Shown: piece after piece, positions 1-12,086 of the stretch
Numbering within the stretch: position 1 is the first letter of the stretch
Layout: each line of letters opens with the position of its first letter
Assembly (NCBI RefSeq): GCF_030272615.1
Contig: NC_081413.1
Span: forward strand, 608,194,209-608,258,208
Source of the DNA: Cryptomeria japonica
Taxonomy: Eukaryota; Streptophyta; Pinopsida; Cupressales; Cupressaceae
DNA length: 64,000 bases
Reading direction: 5' to 3'
Made by a program: the position numbers and the translations under genes
The notes under the pieces: generated by a model
What the model was told of the DNA's origin: nothing
Seen by the model: only the letters and a program-made list of their open reading frames with translations
Database searches by the model: none

Positions 1-892
1 CATAGTTCCAGTTAAGCACACTGTCTACACAACAACACTTCTTTGTTCTGCCCCACTACCGAAAGACCAATTCGCTTGTTTGCACATACAATACTCTCAT
101 AGATTGTAGACACAATTGCAAATGTACATCTTACATGATTACAACACTTATTTATACAAATCATCAACCTTAACCTTAAGGTCGGCTCAACACATAAGAC
201 CTAATTACAAAATTATATCGCACAATACATAAATCCATATGCAGACCAATACAAAGTCAACAAGGATATAGCATGGACCCAAATCAAAACTTGAACATAC
301 AATCCACAACATGCAACAACCATCGGGTTGGCATATAACATGAAGAATACCAACAAAATAATAAAATATTCAATAACGCACACCACAATCAACACAGACC
401 ACCAAAACACGTAGAAAACTATTAGAGAACATCAACAAGCAATGTGAATTCCTCCGCAATAACCGCAACAACTCGGATAACAAGAATCATCATTATTTCA
501 TCACCAGAGCTCAAGAATACCAACAATAAACTGAAAGATACACTTCTAAAGTTCTAAATCATGAATAATCCAAACCAAGTACACACATGAATGTCCCAAA
601 CACTCTCTAAAATCCACATAACATAAAGAATCAATTTCAGAGAAATACAATCTAGAAATCACAACTCTGCAATACCGAAGCAACAAAAAAACCAACCATC
701 ACACCAGATCACATAACTCGATCAAATCACCCTCTGAAATAGTGAAACTCATACTGAATCAATTAGAAATAAGTATCTCACAACCCATTAATCTGCATCA
801 ACACATCTGCAACCAAACCAACTCTTTACAACAAACTAATTCTCTGCAACACAGGAATATGTTGACATCAATGACAACAACACATTCCAACA
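1..892 (-). repeat. Truncated LTR, 5' part, cut by the window edge
   Basis: Read on the minus strand, the sequence starting at 892 opens with TGTTGG and a 'GTTGTCATTGATGTCAAC' stretch, almost the same opening as the solo LTR at 5863. A TATA-like TATAAATAAG lies further in, near 160. The start is supported by the family-typical terminus; the other end is outside the window, so target duplications cannot be checked. No protein is encoded. Short ORFs here have no recognisable domain. Confidence 0.55.
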
Positions 893-3359
893 ACTCTAAT
901 ATCCAACATGAAGAAGGCATCAAACCACCCAGCCATGTGGAACCAATTAGGAACCACCCGTGCTAGGAGATGATATAAGGTTCCAACTCACACTCTAGAC
1001 CTAGGTTGACACCTAACAACCAAAGGACTCAACATGACATCCACAAGATAACAACCAAGAACAATGAATCAAATCACATCACCAAGCTAATCATAAATCA
1101 ATAAAATCCCAGAGGCGTAATAAAAAATGAAGGCATAAGGATCATGGACACATGTAGGGAAGAGTGTCATCACATGCTATCCACAACATAGAAGAGGCCA
1201 AGCTACACCCTGATAGACATGTGGAACCATCTCCACCTTGGAGCCAAACAAGGGAGATCGGTTTTCTGCTCCAACATTCTTCCCAAGCTCATCCTGAGTC
1301 AACACTCTAGGGATATAAGGTGGGGCACCATAAACCAATTTCATTATCTTTATTAAGTAAATTCCTAATTACCCAAACCCACTAATCAATTATTAAGTTT
1401 ATCACTTGTAATTACAAAGAAAAACTTTTCATGTGGTTCCTTGGCTAGTTTAGACCCTAGCAGTTTATTGCTCATGACACTAGTCCACACATGCAAGATC
1501 CGACTCCCCCTAATCATGGAGCAATACTTTATGGTGAAAAATAACCAAAATAAGATGACATCAACATCATGAAGGCTCTCCAAAGACATAAACACAATCA
1601 CAACATCACATATACAAACTGAAGCATAATATGAATCATACACCCACATGCAAAGCAAGAGACTCCACCAAATAAATACAACAATGGACCAATGAAAATA
1701 CATGAGATCAAAAGATAATCCAAAATCAATACCAATCCTTTACAACGAGGCATAATCATCCCACTAGAGCTCCCATAACCATTCCTCAACAACAAGGCAT
1801 TCTTCCTCTTGCTGGAGCTAATCATCGTATAAGCAATACCCTCAATGGTAAGGAAATAACCATATTACTAGAGCATAAATAAATAGTGAAATGAGAAATA
1901 CAACATCAAATGACCTCATTGAGAATCCAAAATAGTCACACAGAGCCTCTGGAAGACACTCAAAAACTAAGAAAGTGACCAAAATGGACAAAACTATCAA
2001 GTTGGCTTGTCCAGGGAAGTTCAACGAATACATGGTGCAGATTAGTGCATACATGGTCCAAAGTAGTGCATCCAAGCATTATTTTAGCGCATACATGTAT
2101 TCTTTTAGCGCAACCAAGCAGTTATGTGGGGCATATAACCCAAAATGCAAAAATGACTCAAATGGACAAACAAATTGACGAAATTGCCCATGATTGCTCA
2201 TGGGCTCACAAAATGAATAGATAACACTCTGAAAAGGTGTGGATGGACAAAATAAATCCAAAGGAATGCTAAAAAAAAACTATAATATCTGATAATTGAA
2301 AACAACACCATTTCCCAACACCTCCTTTATACAGACTTGCTCAGACGTGCCCAAAATTCAGAATACAACTCAAAAAAGTGAAATAGGATTCAATGAAGAT
2401 TTAATACACAAAAATGAGGATAAACATGGCTCCCACAAATCCAAAGTGAAGGAATAATCCATACCATCAAACATAATGCAAGCAAGCATAAAGCATTATA
2501 TAACATTACAGTCATATATATCTACCCCATAACACTTGTTCAAGGAAATCACCACAAATCTCTTCCCCATTAAAATGAAAAAACATAATATCAATATCCA
2601 ATCCCAAACAATCCCTGGAAAAAATCTTTGAGAAGACAGTTATTTTAGAGCTTTTCTGGAAACCAATATGCAAAATAAAGTTGAAGCTCCAACCTGGAAA
2701 AACAGAGTGATGACAAGAAAATTCGAAGTAGAGCAAATCCAATCCAGCAAATCCAAGAAAACAATCTTCAATCCAAGCTCTAACAAAATCAAATCTCCAA
2801 ATGCAAGCAAATTTTTTGATGAGGCTAACCTGACAACATTCATAGAAAGCCGAATAAATAGACAATTAATTCAAAACTACAAAAAAACATCAACCAATCA
2901 AAATATTCTATAAAACTATTATATATGTACTGTGCACAATATCAAGGCAAGTAATATTTAATAATATTATTTACTTACCTCCCACAACTCAACCAATAAG
3001 GTAAAAGGGTAGGTAGGTTATATAATATATCCAATAGCCATATAATAACAAAGGTTAATACATATTTAATAACAATAATATTATAAACATTAGCAAATTA
3101 ATAATAAATCAAACCAAATTAATTAATTAATTAAATAAAAACCAACATAAATAAAATCCAATTAAATATAAAATCGCAAACCATATTAAATAAATAAAAT
3201 AAATAGCCAATAGATGATAAATCAATTAATTAAATATATCAAGCTTAGTTACTCATTAATCAAGCTAATACAAATAAATACTAAATAAATCATCCAAATA
3301 AAAATTAAATAATCAAACTATAATATTAATATTATATTAATCAAATATTACTTAAATAT
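893..3359. other. Unclassified AT-rich intergenic DNA
   Basis: No coding signal is visible on either strand. On the minus strand, about 900-1340 shares blocks with 35460-35912 plus 43310-43480 (for example 'ATGTGATGACACTCTTCCCT'), so both are copies of one unidentified repeat in opposite orientation. Around 2030-2130 there are loose repeats of 'TAGTGCATACATGG' and 'TTTAGCGCA'. From 2900 to 3360 it is almost pure A/T. Confidence 0.4.
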
Positions 3360-4061
3360 TAATCACATACTCACAACATTTCAAGCAAGCCGACATAGGG
3401 TCGAACATCGACATGAGACTCTAACCACCAACTTGTACCACAACACAACTGACAAGGTGAACAACTTAAGCGACTAAGCCTAGAGTATGAGAGGGAAACA
3501 CATGCCATCTCCAACAACTTGTCATTGGGATAAGACATGCTTAGACTTGTGAGACCAGGTGGAGTCAATGTTTGGTACCTGCAATCCCGCATCCACCACT
3601 AGCACAATACATATATACAACACATATACATCATAAATGATCAAGCAAGTGATAGAAAATCACGTCATATCATGCTTGCAATGAGTGGTATGACATCGTC
3701 CTTACCACGAAGACACTAGAAGACAATCATAATAATCATAGCGTCAACTCAGTCATCATAATCATAGAGTAGGATTAGCGTAATCCCAATATCATCAAAA
3801 TCCCATAAGAAATATGATCCATCATGAATAATGGGCACATATAAACCATCAAATATAGATCCATCATCAATATAGTCTAAGATGTATCAATATCCATCCA
3901 TATAGGTCATCAAATAGCATATGTCCACATAAAGTATCTAGCATCATCAATAACATCTGAGATAGAAATAAAGTCATAAGCAATCATCAAAACATCAACC
4001 ACATGTCTAAATAAGTCCATGAATGCATAAATCAAAATGCAAGTCTAGGAGCGACACTACA
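3360..4061 (-). repeat. LTR-like repeat, minus strand
   Basis: On the minus strand the unit opens TGTAGTGTCGCTCC at 4061. Its inner part (about 3620 down to 3500) contains a block resembling 58310-58400 on the plus strand: 'GATGC(A/G)GGAT(AT)TG(C/T)AGGTAC' followed by 'CTCCA-CTGG-TTCACA-G-CTAAGC'. It is most likely a decayed Ty3/gypsy LTR. The 3' end and target duplication were not found. Confidence 0.35.
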
Positions 4062-4862
4062 TAACCCAAAATATTATCATGTTCTGGAAAGTGTCCATTT
4101 TGATTTTTGGGTAGACCGGTAATTTATTTATGTATGTGTTTATTAGTGTTTGGGGGTTGTTAATTATTTAATTTGTTTTATGCTTTCTTGAATTCGGGAA
4201 AGGGATAGTGTATGAGTAAATTATATTATCGTGGAGATTAACTAGTAACTCCCATATTGTTTAGATGAAAACATATCTAGTTTATAAGTTATTTAATTTA
4301 TTTGATTAGTTATTGCCTCGCATAGCTCTATAATGATTTAGGATGGAAATTTTATATTAAATAATTTAATGATTTATATTTAGTGATGATTTAATAAATT
4401 GTGTACTAACCTAGAAAATGTATTTCTAGAGAATAGTCTGTGTGAAATAGGATTTGAATAATAATTTATTTCATTTATTGTTTTATAGTGATTAATTATC
4501 TACTTATTTAATTATTTATTTATGTGGTTAAGTTCCTTATTATGTTTTCGAATGAAGATTTAATGAAAATAAGTTTAATTATATATATATATATATATCA
4601 ATGTTTTGTAAAGTGGAAATAATTAATTAATCAAATGATATTAAATTAATAATATTTAATTGTGTACTACTATTTAATAATTAATAATGTTTATTATATA
4701 TTTATGTTTTTGTAATTTTTGTTAATTTAATTTGAAGTTACACAACTTTTAACCCAATTTATTATAATGGAAGTAAAACTAAGTTATGTTTACCAATGTG
4801 ACCCTAAGTATCCTTTTGTTCGAATATTAATGTTATGTGACCAGGTTGCAATATTGTTTCAA
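4062..4862. other. AT-rich DNA flanking the gypsy insertion
   Basis: Nothing recognisable apart from a short AT microsatellite near 4579-4597. It ends in GACCT (4863-4867), the left copy of the target duplication of element G1, and its continuation resumes at 34982. Confidence 0.5.
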
Positions 4863-4867
4863 GACCT

Positions 4868-5631
4868 TGATGTAGGAGCATCCCCGGTTCACAACAATCT
4901 TGCGTCAACCAAAAACATTTTCTTTTCTATTTGTAGTTTCAGTTTTCCTTTATGCGTGTCCCGATTTTTGCTCACCGGATCCTATGGAGTTGGATTATAC
5001 TTGAAGACTTGATCATCTTTCTTCCTTCCTGACTGCATCACATTTGGATCATTTTTTGACAAGATATCACCACCAGTTTCCATGACTATTTCTTGTTACC
5101 AGTTGCATAAGACCTATTTTGGTGATCTTCCGGAACCTATTTTGAAGCTTGTGGAGCCTTGGGCATTGATTTCGATGTTCCTTGGTGTGTGGTCGACCTT
5201 TTCCCGCAATCTACATTTCATCCTTCGGATTTTTCCAGAGGAATCCCTTGGCAAAGGCCGACCTTGTTTATTTTGCACATTAGGTCTTGTTCTTCGGGTT
5301 TTGATCCTTTTTTGGGTCGACACGATCCTTTGGATCAATATATATATATTTTTAATTATGCATTAGAATTCAATAAGAGAATCAAGTAGCTAGAATGTGC
5401 ATAGAAGATAGATCATAAGATTCAAGGTCCCAGTTGTGACGTATTCTACTAGGCCTGTGAGCCGATATGTTGTAACCCGGTTGTTACAGGTTGGATGTAA
5501 TCGAATTTTATGTAATAAAACAATCTATTTAGCATTTCCTCCATCATATCTTTGAGTTTCTATTGTGTTTACTCTTTCTGACTGGTCCGGATTGATCTCT
5601 TTGAGGTTTCTCCTCACTGATGACTGCTTCA
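4868..5631 (+). repeat. G1 5' LTR
   Basis: 764 bp, TG...CA termini. It matches 34088-34976 throughout, for example 'CTCACCGGATCCTATGGAGT' and 'CCTTGGGCATTGATTT/C'. It lacks the long AT run and two short insertions seen in the 3' copy. The ORFs read through it are non-coding. Confidence 0.92.
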
Positions 5632-5633
5632 AG

Positions 5634-5644
5634 TGGTATCAGAG
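5634..5644 (+). other. G1 primer-binding site
   Basis: TGGTATCAGAG lies 2 nt after the 5' LTR end and is complementary to the 3' end of plant initiator-Met tRNA, the usual first-strand primer for such elements. Confidence 0.85.
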
Positions 5645-5736
5645 AAAAGTTTCATTCCGGAGATTGCGTATCCTAAAATTTTGTTGTAGGGTGGCATATT
5701 GTGGATCTGACCTGCAGATGCAGAGGATTAGCATGA

Positions 5737-5862
5737 ATGATGGCATGAAGAAGAACTAGGAATGGTGGAGCACATGGGAATGAAGACCTTGTTGTGATGG
5801 AGATGTTGCAAGGAATAGCAGCCCGGTTAGAAGCCGTGGAGACATCCCAGAGGAGAGGCCGA
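5737..5862 (+). pseudogene. gag: G1 Gag, N-terminal fragment
   Basis: Frame starts at tandem ATGs (5737, 5740). After M-M-A the fourth codon is TGA, most simply a CGA-to-TGA change because R-R-T-R-N-G follows. The fragment then reads NEDLVVMEMLQGIAARLEAV and stops abruptly where the solo LTR at 5863 is inserted. An 'M..R..R..-IA.RLEA-E' opening is common in gypsy Gags. Reading resumes at about 8219. Confidence 0.7.
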
Positions 5863-8213
5863 TGTTGGCATTGTGTTGTCATTGATGTCAACCGGTATAG
5901 GATGGTTACTGGTATAAGAGATGTATGTGTAGCATTGTCATTGTTTCATACCGGATGTGATGTCTTTGATGTCACCTAGCTTAGTAGGTCATCAATACAC
6001 AAGTTAGTGCTTGACTTGTGTTGAAGATATGGACAAGAGATCGGTATGATATAACAACTGGTAAATGATGACATCTATAAGAGAGAAAGATGTTGGTCGA
6101 TTAATTATGATGAAGAGGGGGAATGTTATCTAAATCATGTCAATATTGGAGGTGAATTATGTGCAGACCACTGATATGTTGTGTGGATGTTAATCAACAT
6201 GAATCCCACCGGATAAAGATGTAGTCACCATTTGAAGAATTGACTAACAATGAATGTGCTCCAAACCGGATGATATGTGTGTGCCTTTAGCATGTGAGAT
6301 CAGTGATATGCACATGATCAACAAAGTAAGAAGATGAGCCACCTGAACAAACAAGGAGTGATGAGTTTGTCACTTTGACGAACCAACAAAGAGGAAAAAC
6401 TGACAGTTGAAGAGTGATGGGTTTGTCACCTAGAAAAATGAGTCTGCCATCTTGGCAAACGAGCTAAGAGGAGAATTGGTCAAATGATGAAGAAGGAAAA
6501 GTTGGAACAGCTGCAAATAGAGGACCTTGCCGAATTGAAGATGGATTTTCTTGATGATGATATGGTGTCATCAAGATGGTTACTAGTAAGTATGTCCATC
6601 GATAAAGCTGACAAGGTGTAGACGTGTTAATATCTCATATGATGAAGATGTGCATAAGGTAGGTTAGCAAGTGTGCTAACTGGTTGAGTGTTCCATCGAA
6701 AGAGAAGCAAAGTGCAAGGTTGAAAGAAGACCAGTTAGGGTATAACTGGCAGGGTTGGTGAGCTACTAGATGAACCCGGTTTTGGGGTTGGTCGGTGATC
6801 CTATCCAGACTGACACAGATGACCTAGCAAAGGTGGATGCCAATAAAGTGGTCATGTAGAGGTTAAGTGGCAAGCATGCATGCACAGGTCAGTGTGGTGA
6901 GTTGGTGAAGTGTCTGTTAGCGAAGTAGATGGTGGCAGGCCGACATTTATGTCAACTGCGTGATTCATGGGATGTGCAATAGAGATTTGTGGCTTGTGGT
7001 CAAACAGACATTAGAGATCCAAGATAGATTGTTTGAGTATATCAAGGTAGGTAAAGGAAACTGCCAAGCCATTCTTGGTGATCAACCAAGAGATCAGATG
7101 ACAAATTAAAAGCAGATTACTAAATATGGATGGTGTGTTCTGGAAGGCACGATAATGGAAGGGTTGATTGATGTGTTGTAGTTCATCAATTAAGGTGATT
7201 GGATCTGATTGGATTTAGTTTGCCTTGAGGTCGATGAAGAAACCCTAACTGCCCAAACTTTGAATTGGTTTTTGGTAGGAAGACTTGTTTATAAATATGC
7301 AACTCAAAATCGATAAAGTCACTACTACTGAATAAGAGTGTGGTGTTGCTGGTGAAGAAGGGAAATCAGTCAAGTTCTCAAGAAGAAGAAGAAGAACAAG
7401 AGACTGAGTGTGAGAAAGAACTGGGTCGAAGAGCTCAACTAGAAACAGTGTGGCAATCGGTAGTCTACCATTGAGTCTGAGAGAGGAGTATACCGGTGGT
7501 GACTGAACCAGCAGAGAAGAGGAAAAGAGGAATGCAGAAAAGAGAAGAGAACAGTGAGAAATAGAAGAGAATTGGTAAGTTGAGTACCGATAACAATCAG
7601 ATAGTGGATATCTAACTAAGTGAAGTAGACTGGTGGAGAGTAGCAGTGTAGTAGAGAGAAGAGAGAACTGACAAAGACAAAGAAGAGGTTGAACCAGTAA
7701 GGTTGCACCAAGAGATAATGTTGCAGAAGTAAGAGGGTGAACAAAGAACTGCAGCAGTGAGAGGGTGAACAAAGAACAAACAACTGGATAGAGGATCTCG
7801 TGAAGAGATTTGCAGAAGAGTTACAAATTTCATTTGCAACAAGGCTATTACTTTTGTAATTGATTATGTTCATTGAAGATCACTAAGTTGGAGCTCAGTG
7901 TAGGGGTTGGTGCCCCTTAGGTTGGTGCCTTAAACATTGTAATGAGTTTTTCCATTGTGAGGCTGGATTGGAGCAGTAGACTCCAACAACATTTCTCACC
8001 GAGGTTTTTTCCATCTTGGGGTTTCCTCATACATCTACTGTTATGTGATGTCTCTTTCATGTGTGATTACATTTGTGTTATTCTCCCATCTAACCAGTAA
8101 GTCTATTTTTTGTTAGATCTGTTAACCAGTATACACACATAGGATAGAAAAGGGAAAAGTTTGTAAACCAATGGTTCACCCCCTCCCCTCTCAATGGCTC
8201 ATTGTGTCCAACA
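5863..8213 (+). repeat. Large solo LTR inserted in G1 gag
   Basis: Opens TGTTGGCATTGTG, closes GTGTCCAACA and carries the U5-like 'TTCACCCCCTCCCCTCTCA' shared with the copia-type LTRs here. It has no primer site or coding domain, so it is read as a single LTR left by recombination. Flanks are GCCGA (5858-5862) and ACTGA (8214-8218), 3 of 5 identical, both differences being transitions. At 2351 bp it is long for an LTR. The 175-aa Ser/Leu-rich antisense ORF at 7245-7772 is not considered real. Confidence 0.7.
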
Positions 8214-8802
8214 ACTGACGCATTGAAGATGTAAGTCAAGATGAAGGAGAAGAAGCCCCGATAGAACAAAAAAACCTACCGGCGGTTGATCCAGATGAGG
8301 AAAGGTTTTTGAGGGTTTTGCATAGGGCGAATACTAAACCTCATTTTACCCCACCGAAATATGATGGGAAGTTAGATTCAAATGAATTGATGTATTGGAT
8401 CTCAGAGATGAAGAAGTATTTCAATTTTGAAAACACTGCAGAATAGAGGGAGGTGAAATATGCCTATACCCGATTGAAAGGTCATGCATCTCTTTGGTGG
8501 GAGCATTTGCAAGTTGATAGACAAAGAAGAGGTCAAGAGAATATTGAGATATGGGATTAGATGATTGCTAAGTTGAAATCAAAGTTTGTTCCGGTGAATT
8601 ATCAAGTGGATATGTTTTGGAAGTTGCAAAATTTGAGACAGAAGGAATCTAGAGTGAAGGAGTATACCAAATCATTTTACAAGTTGAACATCAGATCCAG
8701 ACATGTTGATGATGAAGTTGAACAAGTTATAAGATATTTGAATGGATTACGGATGTCTATACAAGATGAATTAAATATGATCAAATTGGAAAGTGTTGAA
8801 GA
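8214..8802 (+). pseudogene. gag: G1 Gag, central capsid domain
   Basis: From 8219 the frame reads a Gag capsid domain of the Retrotrans_gag type: F-T-P-P-K-Y-D-G-K-L-D near 8352, then YAYTRLKGHASLWWEHLQ, WD-stop-MIAKLKSKFVPVNY, and RVKEYTKSFYKLNIRSRH. This domain assembles the virus-like particle in the cytoplasm. Two in-frame TAGs (near 8443 and 8558) sit where related proteins have Gln or Lys. The frame ends at the GAAGA duplication of the copia insertion and continues at 15556 with E-A-Y-Q-Y-A-L-K-A-K-E-K. Confidence 0.88.
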
Positions 8803-9913
8803 TATTAGGTCCTAGGAAGGACAAATGAGAGAGGGGTGAATCAATTGTCAACCAATTTTTAATAAATTATAATCCAAATGCAAGTTATTCCAATTTTAAC
8901 TTAATACTAGTAAACCAAACTTAAGTGTCGGTAAAACATATTAATAGTTATAGCATTACCGGTATAACTTAATACATGAAACAAAAAGAGAAACAACATC
9001 CACAACACAACACAAAGATTTTGATGTGGAAACCCGGTAAGGGAAAACCCACGGTGGGAAACCTGATATTACTACAGATAGTATGTGTATACAAATGAAG
9101 TCTGCACATGCAGAAAAGCCAATCACCTAGAGCTCACTGCTCAATCACAAAATAGAAGTCCCACTAACTATACAATTAAATGGTTAAATCCAATGATAAT
9201 GTACTGCTCAAAATAGCATCTTAAATGTTGGATTCATTATCGGTTAATCTATGAACATGAGTGTCATAACACCTTCATAACCTTCCTTCAACCTTCAAAT
9301 AATGTCAGTGTGATTCACACAAGGATATGCTTATTTTCGCTCTTCAATATTCGAACACACTTATCATGATGATCTTTAATAAGATCTTACAATCATATAT
9401 ACAAAACCTAAGACCAAATGTATAGGTCGGCTCACTAAAGATATTACAATTAAATTAATTACAAATAAGTCTCGATGCAATACAACATTTCAGCTCAATA
9501 CATTTGCCATAATATCCAATCAATAAACAATCTCCATAACGTGTTGTGCTGATCTAGAGTACCAGTCCATAACCTAGACCTATCCGCCAGTAAAGGCAAA
9601 TTTGTCAACCCGATTAGACCAATAAACAACACACCAAAACCAAACTTCCAATCCCTATCTTTGACATAACCAAATGATCTCTAGATGATAGCAAGTCATC
9701 ATTGTTGTTGGTGAATCATATAACCTTCTGGTGAACACATACCGGTGACTGTGCATAAGCCACTAACCATACCGGTGAACCATATAACCTGTTCAATAGT
9801 AAACCAATATAACCATAGTACCAAAAGAACAATGTAGACCTCCAAGAAGACAAGTGTTGACATCAATGACAAAACCAATGCAACACATGATGAAGTCATC
9901 TATAATACCAACA
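8803..9913 (-). repeat. Copia 3' LTR
   Basis: 1111 bp. It matches 14476-15555 closely along its length (for example 'ATATTACAATTAAATTAATT' in both). In element sense it starts at 9913 with TGTTGG, directly after the polypurine tract. The terminal TATTAG at 8803 is a one-base change from TGTTAG in the other copy. Confidence 0.92.
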
Positions 9914-10259
9914 ATCTCCCCCTTTGGCATTGATGGCAACACTAGATGGAAAAACATATAAGTGCCAAAAACAGAATGCCAAAAAGCAATAAACCAACAA
10001 TCTCCCAAAGGTAGATCAATACAAAGTTTGTTAGAGAACCAAAACCAAAATACATCTCTCCAAAGAGTATATCTCTCCCCCAAGGAATAATGTTTTTCCA
10101 TAGATATCTCTCCCCCTTTGACATCAAATGACAAAGCAATTAAGACACAAAACATAACATTCAACCAACTACTCCCCCTGAGAAGTAGCTCTCCTCCATC
10201 AAAGCCAGATAAAGATTTTTCTGTTAGGTCCCTGTCGGTTTGATGCCAATCTTCAACAT
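9914..10259 (-). other. Copia 3' untranslated region with repeated polypurine tracts
   Basis: In element sense this region carries several purine tracts: CAGGGGGAGTAG (about 10170), GATGTCAAAGGGGGAGAG (10108-10125), CCTTGGGGGAGAGA (about 10074-10084), and the LTR-proximal AAAGGGGGAGAT (9914-9925). The last, preceded by GCCATCAATGCC, should be the true second-strand primer. The same arrangement recurs in elements A, B and C. Confidence 0.75.
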
Positions 10260-10874
10260 CTATGTCTCTGCCGGTGGGGAAATTACCCCAAGTTGATCTC
10301 TGAGATATTTAAATATTTCCTTAGGCAAAGGCTTTGTAAATATATCTGCAATTTGCTCTTTAGTATTCACATAAACCAATTTCCCTTCATTTGCTTCAAC
10401 ATTCTCTTTTAGAAAATTATACTTAATAGAAACATGCTTTGTCTTAGAGTGAAATACCAGATTCCTTGATATATTAATTATTGTTGAATTATCACAATAA
10501 ATAATTATTAGTTCTTTGCATTGTACCTTTATATCCTTCAACTTTTGCTTGATCCATAATACCCGAGTACAATTAGTTGTTGCTGCAACATATTCTGATT
10601 CTGCTGTTGATAAAGATGTACAAGTCTGCTTCTTGTTGATCCATGAAATTAATCTGCTACCAAGAAAGAATGCACCACCAGTGGTACTCTTTCTATCATC
10701 TACATCTCCTACCCAATTTTCATCAATGTATGCACATAAATCAAAATTTTCATCTTTAGGATACCATAAACAAGGATTTGTTGTGCCTTGTAAGTGGTCG
10801 TAAAATCCTTTTAACTGTTGATTCATAATTTTCTTTAGGATTACTTTAAAATCTTGAAACAATACATATTGCAT
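10260..10874 (-). pseudogene. pol: Copia RNase H domain, broken from pol by a frameshift
   Basis: The 204-aa frame contains the copia RNase H signature: CAYIDENWVGDVDDRKSTTG (a canonical Asp-x-Asp region with Asn and Glu changes), TSLSTAESEYVAA with the catalytic Glu, YCDNSTIINISRN and the terminal DIFTKPLP motif. RNase H removes the RNA template during reverse transcription. The upstream RT is in another frame, and the usual 'F...P...H...A.KRILRYL' connector is missing between S-R-F and Q-D-F-K, which implies a small deletion near 10860-10870. Ends at the TGA/TAG next to 10260, leaving about 350 bp of 3' region before the LTR. Confidence 0.9.
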
Positions 10875-11979
10875 TCATTATATCAGGTCTTGTTTGTGTC
10901 GAATACAGTAAACCTCCAATGATAGATTTGTATCTTGTCGGATTAACAGGAGCTAAATCATCCTTCAATGTCAATTTGTCAGTTGTAGTCATAGGAGTAC
11001 TTGCTGGTTTTGAATTTTCCATACCAAATTTCTTCAAAATTTCTTTCAAGTTCTTTGTTTGACATATGAATATACCTTTATCTGTTTGTGCAATCTGTAA
11101 ACCTAGAAAAAAAATTATCTCTCCAATCATAGACATTTCAAATTATTTTTGCATCTGGTTAGCAAATTCCTTACACAATCCATCTTCACCTCCAAAAATG
11201 ATATCATCTACAAATACTTAAATAACCAAAATATCATCATTGTTAACTTTGTAATACAAATTGTTGTTAGCATTACCTTTTGTGTAACCAAGCTTCAAAA
11301 TATATTTATCCAATCTAGCATACCAAGCTCTGGGAGCTTGATTCAATCCATATAAAGCTTTCCTTATCTTGCAAACCATATCCTTATTATCTAACAAACT
11401 AAATCCATCAGGTTGTTCAATGTAGACTTCCTCCTCAAGATCTCCATTCAAAAATGCACATTTTACATCCATCTAATAAACTTTATAGTTCTTATGAGAT
11501 GCAAATGCAAGAAATAGTCTAACTGCCTCAATTTTGGCTACCAGTGCAAAGGTTTCATTATAATCAATTCCTTCTTTCTATGAATAACCTTTACAAACTA
11601 ATCTTGCTTTGTTCGTGATTACTTCACCATTCTCATTAAGTTTATTTCTATATACCCATTTAGTTCTAGTTACATTTTTGTCTTTAGGCCGAGGAACTAA
11701 TGTCCAAGTGTTATTCTTTTCAATTTGTTCTAATTCATCTTCCATTGCTTTTATCCAATGTTCATCCTTACATGCTTCAATAACAGATGCTAGTTCAATT
11801 TGAGAAATTAAACATACCTCTTCATTTGCTAGTCTTCCTCTAGTCATAACACCTTGATTCTTGTTTCCAATTATCTGATCCTCTGAATGATTCAATCTTA
11901 CATACCTGGGTTTGTTCTGATTAACTTTCATAGGTTGTTGTTCTTCAATCACAGTTGAGTTTTATGATGATGTCGATGT
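10875..11979 (-). pseudogene. pol: Copia reverse transcriptase, multiple stops
   Basis: RT domain read down from about 11950: HWIKAMEDELEQIEKNNTW, KWVYRNKLNENGEVITNKAR, then MDVKCAFLNGDLEEEVYIEQ and LYGLNQAPRAWYARLD. The catalytic box reads F-V-D-D at 11214-11203 (usually Y-V-D-D). It continues FFLGLQI, KKFGMENSKPASTPM and RPDIM. In-frame stops at 11577 (after GYS), 11475 (before MDVK), 11220 (before VFVDD) and 11139 (before FEMSM). The first three fit loss of CAG/CAA Gln codons that are conserved at these positions. No function can remain. Confidence 0.92.
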
Positions 11980-12086
11980 GACTAGGTCTTCATTCTATAC
12001 TGGTGCAATATGTGTCAGTTGATCTATAATCATTTCAACTGTCAGTTAAACAAATCTTGAATCTCCTCTAAAATGTTCATCTATCT

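Noticed and set aside
742-966. 74-aa ORF near the left edge
   Set aside because: Crosses the LTR boundary at 892 and has no recognisable motif.
4767-5389. Plus-strand ORFs of 76-94 aa with hydrophobic stretches
   Set aside because: Fall in the G1 5' LTR, and equivalent ORFs in the 3' LTR are not conserved as protein.
7245-7873. Overlapping Ser/Leu-rich antisense ORFs (up to 175 aa)
   Set aside because: Lie inside the solo LTR, antisense to purine-rich GAAGAG stretches, and have no domain.
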